Assembly: GCA_025455065.1 (NCBI GenBank)
Contig: JALONG010000018.1
Location: 1-64,000, forward strand
Direction of reading: 5' to 3'
DNA from: Candidatus Kapaibacterium sp.
GTDB lineage: Bacteria > Bacteroidota > Ignavibacteria > Kapaibacteriales > UBA4661
Length of the DNA: 64,000 nt
The notes beneath the pieces were generated by a model. That model searched no databases and was not told the DNA's origin. It was given only the letters and a program-made list of their open reading frames with translations. This document shows, piece after piece, positions 33,622-41,887 of this stretch. The position numbers and the translations under genes are program-made. Every line of letters begins with the position of its first letter. The first letter of the stretch is position 1.

Positions 33622-33834
33622 ATGTCCACCAAAACACAACAAACGACCAAACTTGTCAAGAAAAACACACCATCAGAAGTTGATTCTCTGGCAACTCAAA
33701 AACCTCTGAAAAACTCTTTTTACGAAAAGAGCAAACATCTCGTTGGCTCGGTTGATTCGGGATTGGGCGATTTGTCAAGCAATAAAGAATATCTCAAGGG
33801 CTTCGGAAGGAGTACCAATGCGGGTAATCGCTGA
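33622..33834 (+). CDS. Putative antitoxin of a PIN pair
   Basis: 70 residues from the ATG at 33622 (MSTKTQQTTKLVKKNTPSEV). Basic N-terminus and a C-terminal SKHLVGSVDSGLGDLSSNKE segment likely to contact the toxin. It overlaps the PIN gene by 17 bases. Identified mainly by position and size. Confidence 0.75.
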   Translation: MSTKTQQTTKLVKKNTPSEVDSLATQKPLKNSFYEKSKHLVGSVDSGLGDLSSNKEYLKGFGRSTNAGNR

Positions 33835-34246
33835 TACAGGCTTCTTAGTGGGCTACTTAGATAAAGCTGACCAATATCACCAATGGGCAATCAAGGCGGC
33901 TCAACATCACAAACCGCCATTCTATTCTTGTGAAGCAGTTATAGCCGAAGCCGCATATTTGCTTGGCTCAAGAGTTGGTGTTCAAGGGATAAGCCGTTTA
34001 TTGGATTTGCTTGAAGCAAATTTAGTCAAAATAGATTTCCGCATTGAACATCACGCAAGCCGCATTGCTACACTCTTACAACGTTACAACAACGTACCAA
34101 TGGACTATGCCGATTCCTGCATTGTCGTCATGGCGGAACAGGAAAAGTACCGTGAACACCTGATTCTAACGGTAGATTATACAGATTTCAGCATCTATCG
34201 TCGAAATGAGCGAGAAAAACTCACCATCAATACACCTCAAATCTGA
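33818..34246 (+). CDS. PIN-domain toxin (VapC-like)
   Basis: 142 residues from the ATG at 33818 with a strong GGAAGGAG ribosome-binding site. PIN acidic residues D6 (VIADTGFLVGYL), E44 (CEAVIAEAAYLLG), D96/D99 (PMDYADSCIV) and D120/D123 (TVDYTDFSIYR) are all present. The partner antitoxin overlaps upstream. The cassette lies between copies of DUF6688 gene ends (33461 relic and 34290 partial gene). Confidence 0.9.
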   Translation: MRVIADTGFLVGYLDKADQYHQWAIKAAQHHKPPFYSCEAVIAEAAYLLGSRVGVQGISRLLDLLEANLVKIDFRIEHHASRIATLLQRYNNVPMDYADSCIVVMAEQEKYREHLILTVDYTDFSIYRRNEREKLTINTPQI

Positions 34247-34289
34247 AAATGAGTATTGTACCTGAGTAGGCGCAAAGTAGCCATAATCC

Positions 34290-34700
34290 TCACACCCCAG
34301 ATAAATACTGTCGTTCTATGCGGCTTTCAGGGTTTCTATCCACCATGTACAACACCGCCACAAAGCACCATTCTACGGGCTTCATCAGCACATAGACGGC
34401 ATCAGCAACCAAAGGCTTACCAAAAATGCCATAATGCTTGTGCAAACCGCGCCCAACCTTGTTGTAATTTCGCCGCACAACCGCATGAAATCTGGGCAAA
34501 TGCTCTTGCAAAATTTCCTCAAACGCATTGGCAACAAGTAATTGGCGATTGCAAATAATCTCCGTTCCCCAGCGATTTCCCGTGCGAAGCGGCTTCACAA
34601 GCCACGTATGACCGCCCGCAGCAATCGAACACAGGAAATGTGAGTCGTGTTGAAGGTGTACACTATTCGGCATTGTGAGTTGTTTCTGATTATGTTCCAT
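34290..34700 (-). CDS. DUF6688 C-terminal half, free-standing paralogue
   Basis: 136 residues corresponding to the last ~125 residues of the neighbouring full-length protein (34718-35812): HFLCSIAAGGHTWLVKPLRT, GTEIICNRQLLVANAFEEIL, VYVLMKPVEWCFVAVLYMVD and NPESRIERQYL. It has its own start (MEHNQKQLTM) and lacks the N-terminal membrane helices. DNA identity to the neighbour is high (about 85 percent by eye), so this is a partial gene duplication. It could be translated or be on its way to decay. Confidence 0.7.
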   Translation of the reverse strand: MEHNQKQLTMPNSVHLQHDSHFLCSIAAGGHTWLVKPLRTGNRWGTEIICNRQLLVANAFEEILQEHLPRFHAVVRRNYNKVGRGLHKHYGIFGKPLVADAVYVLMKPVEWCFVAVLYMVDRNPESRIERQYLSGV

Positions 34701-34717
34701 AGCTTACTTTTTTAGGG

Positions 34718-35812
34718 TTATTTGTGCGGTAAATACTGTCGTTCTATGCGGCTTTCAGGGTTTCTATCAACCAAATACAAAATAGCCGTAAAGCACCATT
34801 CTGCGGGCTTCATCAGCACATAAATTATGTCCGCAACAAAAGGATTTCCAAAAACGCCGTAATGCTTGTGTAAACCGCGCCCAACCTTATTGTAATTTCG
34901 CCGCACAACCGCATGAAATCTGGGCAAACGCTCTTGCAAAATTTCTTCAAACGCATTGGCAACAAGTAACTGGCGATTGCAAACGATCTCCGTTCCCCAG
35001 CGATTGCCCGTGCGAAGCGGCTTCACAAGCCCCGCGTGTCCGCCCGCCGCGACCGAACACAAAAAATGTCCGGGACAATTTACGCCTTCGCACAAATAAT
35101 CCAACTGCGAAAACCCATGCTTATAGGTGTCCGTGAACGCCCGCACGAGCGAATCCGGCTTTTGTCCAAACAGCAGTAAAATACTGCAAAGCAGCACCAA
35201 TACTGGGACACACAGCACAATCAAGATGGGAAGCGACTGCCAGACCTTCAGCGAAAGTACGCGCAATGCCAAACGCTGCACGTCATTGTTTGCGACGTAA
35301 TCACCAGCTTTTACGCGCTCCATGACCATAATGAGATTGTTCGCAAGCCGCGTTGCCAAAAGGAGAATAATGGGCAAATTCCCCACCGTGCCGATTATTT
35401 TGACGTGCAGCATTATCGCCACATTCAGCCCAATTCCGATGAGCAGCATCACGTTGAGCAACACCTCGACAAGCGGCGGTGCAAGAGTTTTCTTCCACGA
35501 AGAAACAAGGAATGATGCAGTGTAGAGAGCAATCAGTCCATACACCGTCAAACGATGCTCAGGCGAAAACGTCGCCGAATCGCTGCAACAATCATTCTCC
35601 AAACCCCAATCAAATGCACCGATGTACATGAGCGGAAGCCCAACAATCACCAGCATTTCCAGCACACGAGTAACAACGGTAAACCACGATAAATCGCCGT
35701 GTTTCGCCTTAATGACCGTGTACAAAAATCGAATACCCAAAATCAAAATCAGAATCTCCAAAATGCGAAAGAGAATCTGAATGGTGTTGTAATTGTCGGG
35801 AACGAGTTCCAT
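34718..35812 (-). CDS. DUF6688 membrane protein
   Basis: 364 residues. About six hydrophobic segments in the first ~220 residues (ILFRILEILILILGIRFLYT, ALYTASFLVSSWKK, VLLNVMLLIGIGLNVAIML, IILLLATRLANNLIMVME, SLPILIVLCVPVLVLLCSIL), then the soluble DUF6688 signature CPGHFLCSVAAGGHAGLVKP, RTGNRWGTEIVCNRQLLVAN, FEEILQERLPRFHAVVRRNY, and VLMKPAEWCFTAILYLVD. Function unknown. Two partial copies of its 3-prime end lie downstream. Confidence 0.8.
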   Translation of the reverse strand: MELVPDNYNTIQILFRILEILILILGIRFLYTVIKAKHGDLSWFTVVTRVLEMLVIVGLPLMYIGAFDWGLENDCCSDSATFSPEHRLTVYGLIALYTASFLVSSWKKTLAPPLVEVLLNVMLLIGIGLNVAIMLHVKIIGTVGNLPIILLLATRLANNLIMVMERVKAGDYVANNDVQRLALRVLSLKVWQSLPILIVLCVPVLVLLCSILLLFGQKPDSLVRAFTDTYKHGFSQLDYLCEGVNCPGHFLCSVAAGGHAGLVKPLRTGNRWGTEIVCNRQLLVANAFEEILQERLPRFHAVVRRNYNKVGRGLHKHYGVFGNPFVADIIYVLMKPAEWCFTAILYLVDRNPESRIERQYLPHK

Positions 35813-35829
35813 GCTATGCTGCCTTTGGG

Positions 35830-37170
35830 TTATTTGAAGAAAAATCGCTGCCAGTTGCTCTGCGTAAATTTATCGGTAAATTCCTTCGGAACCGCTTCAA
35901 AACTGAGTTTTCCATCAGTTTCAAACGTGAGAATGACCATACATCCCTCCGGCAATGCGCCTTCGGCATCAAATTCGAGTTCCTTGATTTTCACTGATTG
36001 CGTGAGTTCGTTGTTGTCAAGCCGCGCTGTGTAAGGCTTTCCGGTGTGTCCGAAAAAATGCACTTCGGGAATAAGTTCATCCAGTACCGTGCGGAGTTCC
36101 TTCATTCCGTAGCCTTGTTCGGTCATATCGTCTGCCGTGTCGTGTGTAAGAAGCACGTGGATATGAGGCTTTTGGCGAATTGTCTCGGCAATTCTTTCAC
36201 GCTCATAGTCTTGGATAAATCGCGCTTCCGTGCGATTTTTGCGGTCGCCAATGCGCCCAATTCCCAGCACATTTAGCGTTGTTCCAAAATACCGAAATGG
36301 CATAACCACGCCACTTTTCAGCATAAAAACGTGTTTGTAGCAATCAATCGGAAATGCCCACGCATCCTCGCCTAATTGCTGCTCTAATTCATCCAAAAAA
36401 TCATGGTCTTCGTGATTGCCGCGAACGCAGTACATATCCACACCAAGACGGCGGAGAACGGCTTCTGTGTGGTCATATCGCTTGGTAAAATCATCGAAAA
36501 AACCCAGTTCATCGCGGTTGTGTTTGGCGTGTTTGAGAGTGGCTTTGTCAAATTTTTCCGGGTCTGGAAACGCCCCGACATCGCCACATTGCAAGATTGC
36601 ATCTATGGTTTCGCCGTATTCTTCGGCAAATTCTCGCACCATCAGAAACGGCAGCAACACTTTACCGTGAATATCAGCAAACACGGCGAAGCGCAAGGTT
36701 TTCGTGTTCGTTTCGGTGAGCATTTCACCAAGCGGAATCTTCTTCAAATCAAGCACCAACAAGACTTCTTCGATAAAAAAGCCACTGATAAACGTCCGCA
36801 CTTTTTCCGGCATTTGCCACACAAATTCCTTCAATTCTTGCGGATAGCGGTTGTAGCTGTATGCCACCAAACCCTCAATAAAACTCACGTACACGGCATT
36901 TCGGACTTCATCACTACCATCAACAAGTAAGAGATTGATATAGTCCGCAATGGCTTGTATGCTTGCGTTGTCGGCTTTTGCAAAACATTCATCGCGCAAA
37001 TAGTCTGCAAAGCGCGAAAAACTGTAATGCACACCATCGCTGCCAAAATTTCCATCGTGAAACTGCGGAAAATGTTCGGCGAGATATTCACGGACATCGT
37101 TGGCTGTAAGCCGCTTTCGTGCTTGCATGGTAGAATGTTTATGGTTGTGTAAATCAGACAATCCGAACAT
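35830..37170 (-). CDS. Calcineurin-like metallophosphoesterase with N-terminal DUF7674-like domain
   Basis: 446 residues. The N-terminal ~150 residues (YSFSRFADYLRDECFAKADN, NAVYVSFIEGLVAYSYNRYP, ELKEFVWQMPEKVR) match the DUF7674 pattern. The phosphoesterase has all metal ligands: D166-x-H168 (FADIHGK), GD at 196-197 (QCGDVGA), GNHE at 251-254, LLTHD and FGHTGKP. It should hydrolyse a phosphoester, target unknown. Its ATG shares a base with the upstream stop (TAATG); an ATG at 37128 would give a conventional start too. Combination of an immunity-type domain with an enzyme is notable. Confidence 0.85.
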   Translation of the reverse strand: MFGLSDLHNHKHSTMQARKRLTANDVREYLAEHFPQFHDGNFGSDGVHYSFSRFADYLRDECFAKADNASIQAIADYINLLLVDGSDEVRNAVYVSFIEGLVAYSYNRYPQELKEFVWQMPEKVRTFISGFFIEEVLLVLDLKKIPLGEMLTETNTKTLRFAVFADIHGKVLLPFLMVREFAEEYGETIDAILQCGDVGAFPDPEKFDKATLKHAKHNRDELGFFDDFTKRYDHTEAVLRRLGVDMYCVRGNHEDHDFLDELEQQLGEDAWAFPIDCYKHVFMLKSGVVMPFRYFGTTLNVLGIGRIGDRKNRTEARFIQDYERERIAETIRQKPHIHVLLTHDTADDMTEQGYGMKELRTVLDELIPEVHFFGHTGKPYTARLDNNELTQSVKIKELEFDAEGALPEGCMVILTFETDGKLSFEAVPKEFTDKFTQSNWQRFFFK

Positions 37171-37847
37171 TATTCCTTCATCATCACTTCCATTCTCGTC
37201 ATCGGTTCAAACTTAAAACCCACCAATGACGACTCTTCAATGGCATTTTTCAAGCGTTCTGAAACAATGGTGGTTGCATCAAAAGGAATCGAAAAAATGT
37301 CGAGCGGCTCTGCCAACACCAAACGTGTAAACCTGATGAGAGGCGGTGCCGACGACTGTCTTGCAAACGCGATCCAATCCGCTAATGAATCAAAATGGAG
37401 AGGGACTTCATCAATAAAATGATAGAATGCAGAATTGGGATAGTCAACAGCATCGGCATCGCTATCTCCAAAATTCAGAATCGCGTAAGGGCGCTCTTCT
37501 CGCTGTTTTCCCTGCTGTAATTGCCCGACAATTTTTGTGGGAATCCACCGATGCGCTGGCAAGCGAAATTGCTGCAATAAGCCTTGAGCCTCAGTTGAAA
37601 CCAGCAAACCAACATAATTCGGAACTAACGCCGACGACATAAAATCTGTCCATTTTGCTCCCCTCGCAAGCGATAATGCGACGTTTGGAACATTCTCCCA
37701 TTTCTCTGGTCGCAACTTTGAAATGAAATCTCGTATCGGTATGTTGCTACCGCGTCCGAAAAGGTAATCAATTTGCGGATATTTCCCCGCTATGGGATAA
37801 TCCGCGACGGGGCTACATTCAAAAAAGGGATGTGCTTGCAGACTCAT
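37170..37847 (-). CDS. Imm11/DUF1629-like immunity-type protein
   Basis: 225 residues. The end TTIVSERLKNAIEESSLVGFK followed by FEP is the pattern that closes DUF1629/Imm11-like immunity proteins (VSERxKxAIExxxLxGxxFxP). Earlier part: KLRPEKWENVPNVALSLARG and SALVPNYVGLLVSTEAQGLL. The assignment rests on this end motif. It starts directly after the stop of the first XAC2610-type gene (TAAATG) and is coupled to the phosphoesterase. Confidence 0.6.
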   Translation of the reverse strand: MSLQAHPFFECSPVADYPIAGKYPQIDYLFGRGSNIPIRDFISKLRPEKWENVPNVALSLARGAKWTDFMSSALVPNYVGLLVSTEAQGLLQQFRLPAHRWIPTKIVGQLQQGKQREERPYAILNFGDSDADAVDYPNSAFYHFIDEVPLHFDSLADWIAFARQSSAPPLIRFTRLVLAEPLDIFSIPFDATTIVSERLKNAIEESSLVGFKFEPMTRMEVMMKE

Positions 37848-38555
37848 TTAGTTTTGGTAAAAGTCAGTGTGAGAATGTTTTTTTACGGTCGTTTTCCAAC
37901 GCCCCTTCACGAGTTGCCGCGTTGTAACCCGCACAAAACCTCCTTTGTCAGACAATCCATCATGCTCTTCTTCAAAAACTTTTCGCAGATTGTTTCCGCG
38001 AACAATTTCGTATTGTCGTTCCAAGTGCCAGCAACAGCCAGATTTTGTCTGAGTTATGAGGCGTTTTTGCTTCGTGTCAATTTCAAATATTCCCAGATTT
38101 TCACTGGCAAGTTTCGTAAGGTTCTTGTGCAAAACGAAGCATTTGCGCGGTGCGGAGAACAAATACACATCAAACGACGGAGAAGCATACGCCCCGCGAT
38201 TGCCGTTCCGCACAGCAATATCCTCGTTTCCGTCGAAATTAAAATCATCAAAATAGATTGGTGTTCCTTCGTAGGTCGTCGTGTCCGGCTCTACTCTTAT
38301 CCAGTCGCTATCTTGGAACATTTTGGTAAAGGTCAAATTTGGACTGCGAATCTCCTGCAACGCAGTCGTGGAGCCGTGTGCATACAACGTAATTACGCCA
38401 GCACCGAAGCATTTTCGCTCATTGCCATTCGCCACTTTTCCTTCAGCGCGGTAGTGCGCTGAGGACATCGTAAACGAGTACGGCTGCGCCGCAAGCGTGA
38501 GGATTGATGCGGCTTGCAGGGCTAGAAAAAACGTAAGCCTCCGTGCTGTTTTCAT
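37848..38555 (-). CDS. XAC2610-related secreted protein, paralogue 1
   Basis: 235 residues with signal peptide (ending TLAAQ). The family core is present: PIYFDDFNFDGNEDIAVRNG, an FG-GAP/VCBS-like calcium-loop pattern, then PSFDVYLFSAPRKCFVLHKN, IFEIDTKQKRLITQTKSGCC. Last of four tandem paralogues. Members are periplasmic or surface proteins of unknown role. The CC pair near residue 180 is shared with paralogue 3. Confidence 0.78.
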   Translation of the reverse strand: MKTARRLTFFLALQAASILTLAAQPYSFTMSSAHYRAEGKVANGNERKCFGAGVITLYAHGSTTALQEIRSPNLTFTKMFQDSDWIRVEPDTTTYEGTPIYFDDFNFDGNEDIAVRNGNRGAYASPSFDVYLFSAPRKCFVLHKNLTKLASENLGIFEIDTKQKRLITQTKSGCCWHLERQYEIVRGNNLRKVFEEEHDGLSDKGGFVRVTTRQLVKGRWKTTVKKHSHTDFYQN

Positions 38556-38591
38556 ATTCTGCTTTTGTAGAAGTGAGTTTTTACACGCTCG

Positions 38592-39299
38592 CTAGAGTTT
38601 TAACCGTTGCTTTTTCACTTTTGCAATCACTTGTTTTCCTCGTAGAGTGCGGTACGTGGTTTCAATAAGTTCAATCCAGTCATTGCCAATGCGCGATTCC
38701 TCGGATTTGTAGATAATACAAGGCTTCGCGCCAATCCACGCATATTCGGCAATCGTAATTGTCGTAACGTCTTTTCGCATGAAAGAAAGCGTTTTTTTGC
38801 TCTTGTCAATCGTCCAACGCCCTTCGTAATTGCCAGAAAGTGCCGTCAAACCTGAATCGAGAATAAATTTCTTCGACTGCGCGTGAAAAAGATACACGTC
38901 AAACCGCGCATTTTCAAGGCTTTGGCGACCATTCGGAATAGCAATATCCTCAATGCCGTCGAAATTAATATCATCAATCAGTATCGGCTCGTAATCATGC
39001 GGAATCATGATACTGCCTGTGGAATCAGGTTTCATCGGCATTCGAGCGATAAAAAAGAGTTCATCGGCAAAAAATTCTTGCACCAGTTCGTGGGTGTTTT
39101 TCCTCAAAAGCCGCACCGTTCCTTCACCATTGCAGACTTCGCTTTCACAAGTAACCGTCATTTCTACATCATACCCCTGCGAAAGATGAGGCATGGTAAA
39201 AAGCTGCTGCCCGCACAATCCGAGCGGAATAAACGATACAGCAAGAGCAAAGATCATCGCAATACAAGGTTTTATCAATCTTGTAGGCATATCATTCAT
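38592..39299 (-). CDS. XAC2610-related secreted protein, paralogue 2
   Basis: 235 residues, signal peptide ending GLCGQQ. Core: PILIDDINFDGIEDIAIPNG, ARFDVYLFHAQSKKFILDSG, WTIDKSKKTLSFMRKDVTT. Cysteine pair CESEVC near residue 50. It lacks the CC motif of paralogues 1 and 3. The ATG overlaps the stop of paralogue 3 (ATGA). Confidence 0.78.
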   Translation of the reverse strand: MNDMPTRLIKPCIAMIFALAVSFIPLGLCGQQLFTMPHLSQGYDVEMTVTCESEVCNGEGTVRLLRKNTHELVQEFFADELFFIARMPMKPDSTGSIMIPHDYEPILIDDINFDGIEDIAIPNGRQSLENARFDVYLFHAQSKKFILDSGLTALSGNYEGRWTIDKSKKTLSFMRKDVTTITIAEYAWIGAKPCIIYKSEESRIGNDWIELIETTYRTLRGKQVIAKVKKQRLKL

Positions 39300-40045
39300 T
39301 GCCCTGTATTAGTATATTTTTTCACTTTTTTCACCCATTTTCCGTTCACGAGTTTGTGCCGTATTTCCGTGATGTTTTTATTCGGATAGTCGTCTTCCAC
39401 CGAGTATTCAGAAACCACGCGAAGCCGCTTTGTTGCGCCTTTCCCAAGCCAAATATATTCGGAAATCGAAACCCAACAGCAACCTTCTTTTGCATACGAA
39501 ATGAGCCGTTTTTTTTCACGATTCACCCCCAAAATTTCCGTGCTGTTATGCTGAAGCTCAGTGAGTTCTTTGTGCGGGATATAGCGGTTTTGCTCAGGTT
39601 TGAAGCGGTTTTCTGTTGGTTTGAAGAGGTAAATATCAAACGTTGCGCCGCCCGTGAAAATACAGGTTGAATCCTGCACGGGAATCGCAATATCCTCATA
39701 CCCGTCAAAATCAAAATCCGCGCATGGGATGGGTGATTCAAAATCTCGAAAATGAATAATGGTTCCCGTCGTACTTTGCGCAAGCAAGGTATCAAGCGGC
39801 TTTGGGAGTGTAAAATGAACATTGGAGAAATTCATTTGAATCACTACTCTATCGGTGCTTTTTACAACCATACTGACAATCGCTTCCCCGCTACACGTAT
39901 AATCACGGCAAGGCAGGGTAAATTTCACGTCGTATTTCGTAGAACCGTTGTTCACTCGAAACATCTGTTGAGCCGTGATTGTATGCGGCAAGAGCGTTGC
40001 TAGTGCGAGCAGTAAACCTGCATAATATTTGAGAAATTGCGTCAT
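39296..40045 (-). CDS. XAC2610-related secreted protein, paralogue 3
   Basis: 249 residues from the ATG at 40045, with a strong AAAGGA ribosome-binding site and signal peptide (MTQFLKYYAGLLLALATLLP.. TITAQQ). Core: PCADFDFDGYEDIAIPVQDS, ATFDIYLFKPTENRFKPEQN, GCCWVSISEYIWLG. Cysteine pair CRDYTC. The frame runs back to 40093 but that would overlap paralogue 4 without a ribosome-binding site. Confidence 0.78.
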   Translation of the reverse strand: MTQFLKYYAGLLLALATLLPHTITAQQMFRVNNGSTKYDVKFTLPCRDYTCSGEAIVSMVVKSTDRVVIQMNFSNVHFTLPKPLDTLLAQSTTGTIIHFRDFESPIPCADFDFDGYEDIAIPVQDSTCIFTGGATFDIYLFKPTENRFKPEQNRYIPHKELTELQHNSTEILGVNREKKRLISYAKEGCCWVSISEYIWLGKGATKRLRVVSEYSVEDDYPNKNITEIRHKLVNGKWVKKVKKYTNTGQ

Positions 40046-40079
40046 CGTTTCCTTTCTACACAAGTGTTTATCAGCATTT

Positions 40080-40808
40080 TCACTCACAATCATTGCGGAA
40101 TTTCACGCGCCGCACCGTCTTTTTTACCCATGTTCCTTTCACAAAGGTATAGGTCGTTTTGGTAACGACAGGATGAATTTTTGATGTGTCATTTTGCCAA
40201 TCTAACACGATTTGAAGCTGTTTTTGCGCACCTGTTCCAACCCAGGTGTACTCCTTCACCGTCTCTAGGCGGGGGTCATATTGACGATAGCAATTCACTT
40301 TTTTGCGGACTATATCCACATCCAGTACAGTCGAAGTTGAATGCTGAATTGCTGTCAATTTCTTGTGCAGCGTAAATCGTTGCTCTGCCACGTCGAAAAG
40401 AAAAATATCAAACGTCGCCTTGTTTTTTGAGTGTTTATGCGGGTTCCGAATCGGTATGGCGAAATCATCATTGCCATCAAAATCAAAATCGTTGCAAACG
40501 ATAGGCGGTTGATATGTGTGTAAGCCCTCGCCATTTTCTGCCGTGATATGCTTAAGCGAGGAATCATGAGGCTTTCGCAGCACAAAAGCACAATTTTTCA
40601 CGCTGAATTGAAACGCGACACTATCGGTATTTTTTCGCAAAAGTGTGATAATTCCGTCGCCTTCACACGCATAATTCTTGCACGGAATGGTAAATTTCAC
40701 GTCGTATTCATCGGAAATAGTGTCGAGAAAAAACGTCTGTTGTGAAGAGCTTTTCAGAGGAAAAGCCATCACCAACAAAACCGCACAAAACCTGATGTGA
40801 AGCCGCAT
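40080..40808 (-). CDS. XAC2610-related secreted protein, paralogue 4
   Basis: 242 residues, signal peptide ending LKSSSQQ. Core: PIVCNDFDFDGNDDFAIPIR, ATFDIFLFDVAEQRFTLHKK, VKEYTWVGTGAQKQLQIVLD. Cysteine pair CKNYAC. First of the four in transcription order; begins 3 bases after the stop of the gene at 40812. Confidence 0.78.
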   Translation of the reverse strand: MRLHIRFCAVLLVMAFPLKSSSQQTFFLDTISDEYDVKFTIPCKNYACEGDGIITLLRKNTDSVAFQFSVKNCAFVLRKPHDSSLKHITAENGEGLHTYQPPIVCNDFDFDGNDDFAIPIRNPHKHSKNKATFDIFLFDVAEQRFTLHKKLTAIQHSTSTVLDVDIVRKKVNCYRQYDPRLETVKEYTWVGTGAQKQLQIVLDWQNDTSKIHPVVTKTTYTFVKGTWVKKTVRRVKFRNDCE

Positions 40809-40811
40809 ACA

Positions 40812-41420
40812 TCAATCATCCAGTTGAAAAAGTGCATCAAATTGTGTGTAATTGCCATCATCGGTGAGCCACGTCGAAACCTTCAACCCTGATTCTAACG
40901 GCTCTTGGAGGTTTTCGCGGTAAGCCCGAATAAGTCCGCGTTCTGCACAAAGCGTTTGAACATCGCTTGCAAGTCGCGTAATTTCTGGATGATGGAGATT
41001 GTCAATCATCGTGAGTTCCGGCAAAATGGTGATTGCCGAGCCACGCACCGTGAAAACTTTCGATGATTCCATAAACGAATAATACGGCGAAAAACGGCTC
41101 ATCAAGACCTGCAAGGCTGCATATTCCTCACCGATATTCGGTGCGGAGTGAAGCAGAAAATCACGATGCTTCCGAAAAAAGAGAACTTCGATATACGAAG
41201 AATATTCCACCGAAGCCGCATCGTACCGTGTTTCCACGACTGCGTGCGTGCGTGAAGCAATTTCCGCCACAAGATTTTTGTAGAACTGCGTTGCCGCATG
41301 ATACGGCGCACCTTCGTTCCAAGGCGGCAAATCCACAATCGGCTTTCCTTTTAGCAAAAGTCTGATTTCATGCGGCTTCAAGAGGCTTTCGCTTGGTAAA
41401 TTGAATTCGAGTAGTTCCAT
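40812..41420 (-). CDS. Hypothetical protein
   Basis: About 202 residues from the ATG at 41420 (MELLEFNLPSESLLKPHEIR). Soluble. Contains PYHAATQFYKNLVAEIASRT, VEYSSYIEVLFFRKHRDFLL and YYSFMESSKVFTVRGSAITI. Family not recognised. It begins 5 bases after its upstream neighbour ends and sits 3 bases before the XAC2610 array, so it shares that transcript. Confidence 0.6.
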   Translation of the reverse strand: MELLEFNLPSESLLKPHEIRLLLKGKPIVDLPPWNEGAPYHAATQFYKNLVAEIASRTHAVVETRYDAASVEYSSYIEVLFFRKHRDFLLHSAPNIGEEYAALQVLMSRFSPYYSFMESSKVFTVRGSAITILPELTMIDNLHHPEITRLASDVQTLCAERGLIRAYRENLQEPLESGLKVSTWLTDDGNYTQFDALFQLDD

Positions 41421-41425
41421 ACGCT

Positions 41426-41887
41426 TTAGACGATAATTTCTTGTACTTCCGAACTGCCTTCGTACCAAGCAAACAAACGGTATTTCATGTATTCGCGCTC
41501 TTCACCAGTTGCTTCATTGTGTTCGTAAACATAATACTCTTCAAACGTGTAGCAGAGCGCGAAGTGGACTTGTTCCGCAAAATAATTCGAGCTTACTTCC
41601 GGTGAATCCGAGTAGTGGAGAAGCGGTGTCAAATCCAGATAAAGCCGTTGTTCTCCTGCTGTCCAATCGCTTGAAGCCGCATCATACCAAGTAACGTGGA
41701 TGTTTCCTTCGGCAAAATTGACGACAAACAGCACATTTTTTTCCACTGCCGTTTGCGCTTGTTCTCGCAGTTCATCCAGCCGCGCAACGACGGTTTGAAT
41801 ATCTTTTGAAAGACCTTTGTACTCCGTCGCTTCTGAGCGGAATACTGTTTCGGTGAGGTCTTCGGGGCGTTCTTTTTTCCATGTCAT
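41426..41887 (-). CDS. Hypothetical protein, related in layout to its upstream neighbour
   Basis: 153 residues. NVLFVVNFAEGNIHVTWYDA and NYFAEQVHFALCYTFEEYYV echo LLVINAEQGNISVSGYYTEE and KEFFEEEMRKALPVLAEWCI of the next gene upstream, so the two are probably distant paralogues. No known family. ATGA overlap with that gene. Confidence 0.6.
   Translation of the reverse strand: MTWKKERPEDLTETVFRSEATEYKGLSKDIQTVVARLDELREQAQTAVEKNVLFVVNFAEGNIHVTWYDAASSDWTAGEQRLYLDLTPLLHYSDSPEVSSNYFAEQVHFALCYTFEEYYVYEHNEATGEEREYMKYRLFAWYEGSSEVQEIIV

Noticed and set aside
33456-33668. 70-codon minus-strand frame ending PESRIERQYLP
   Set aside because: Only the last ~11 residues match DUF6688; the rest is antisense to the antitoxin gene. 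Treated as a relic of a gene end, not a gene.
33461-34760. CTATGCGGCTTTCAGG as a dispersed non-coding repeat
   Set aside because: It is the coding sequence for the conserved PESRIERQYL end of DUF6688 proteins, so its three occurrences are gene-end copies. Looser matches elsewhere (44823, 46015) are too short to count.
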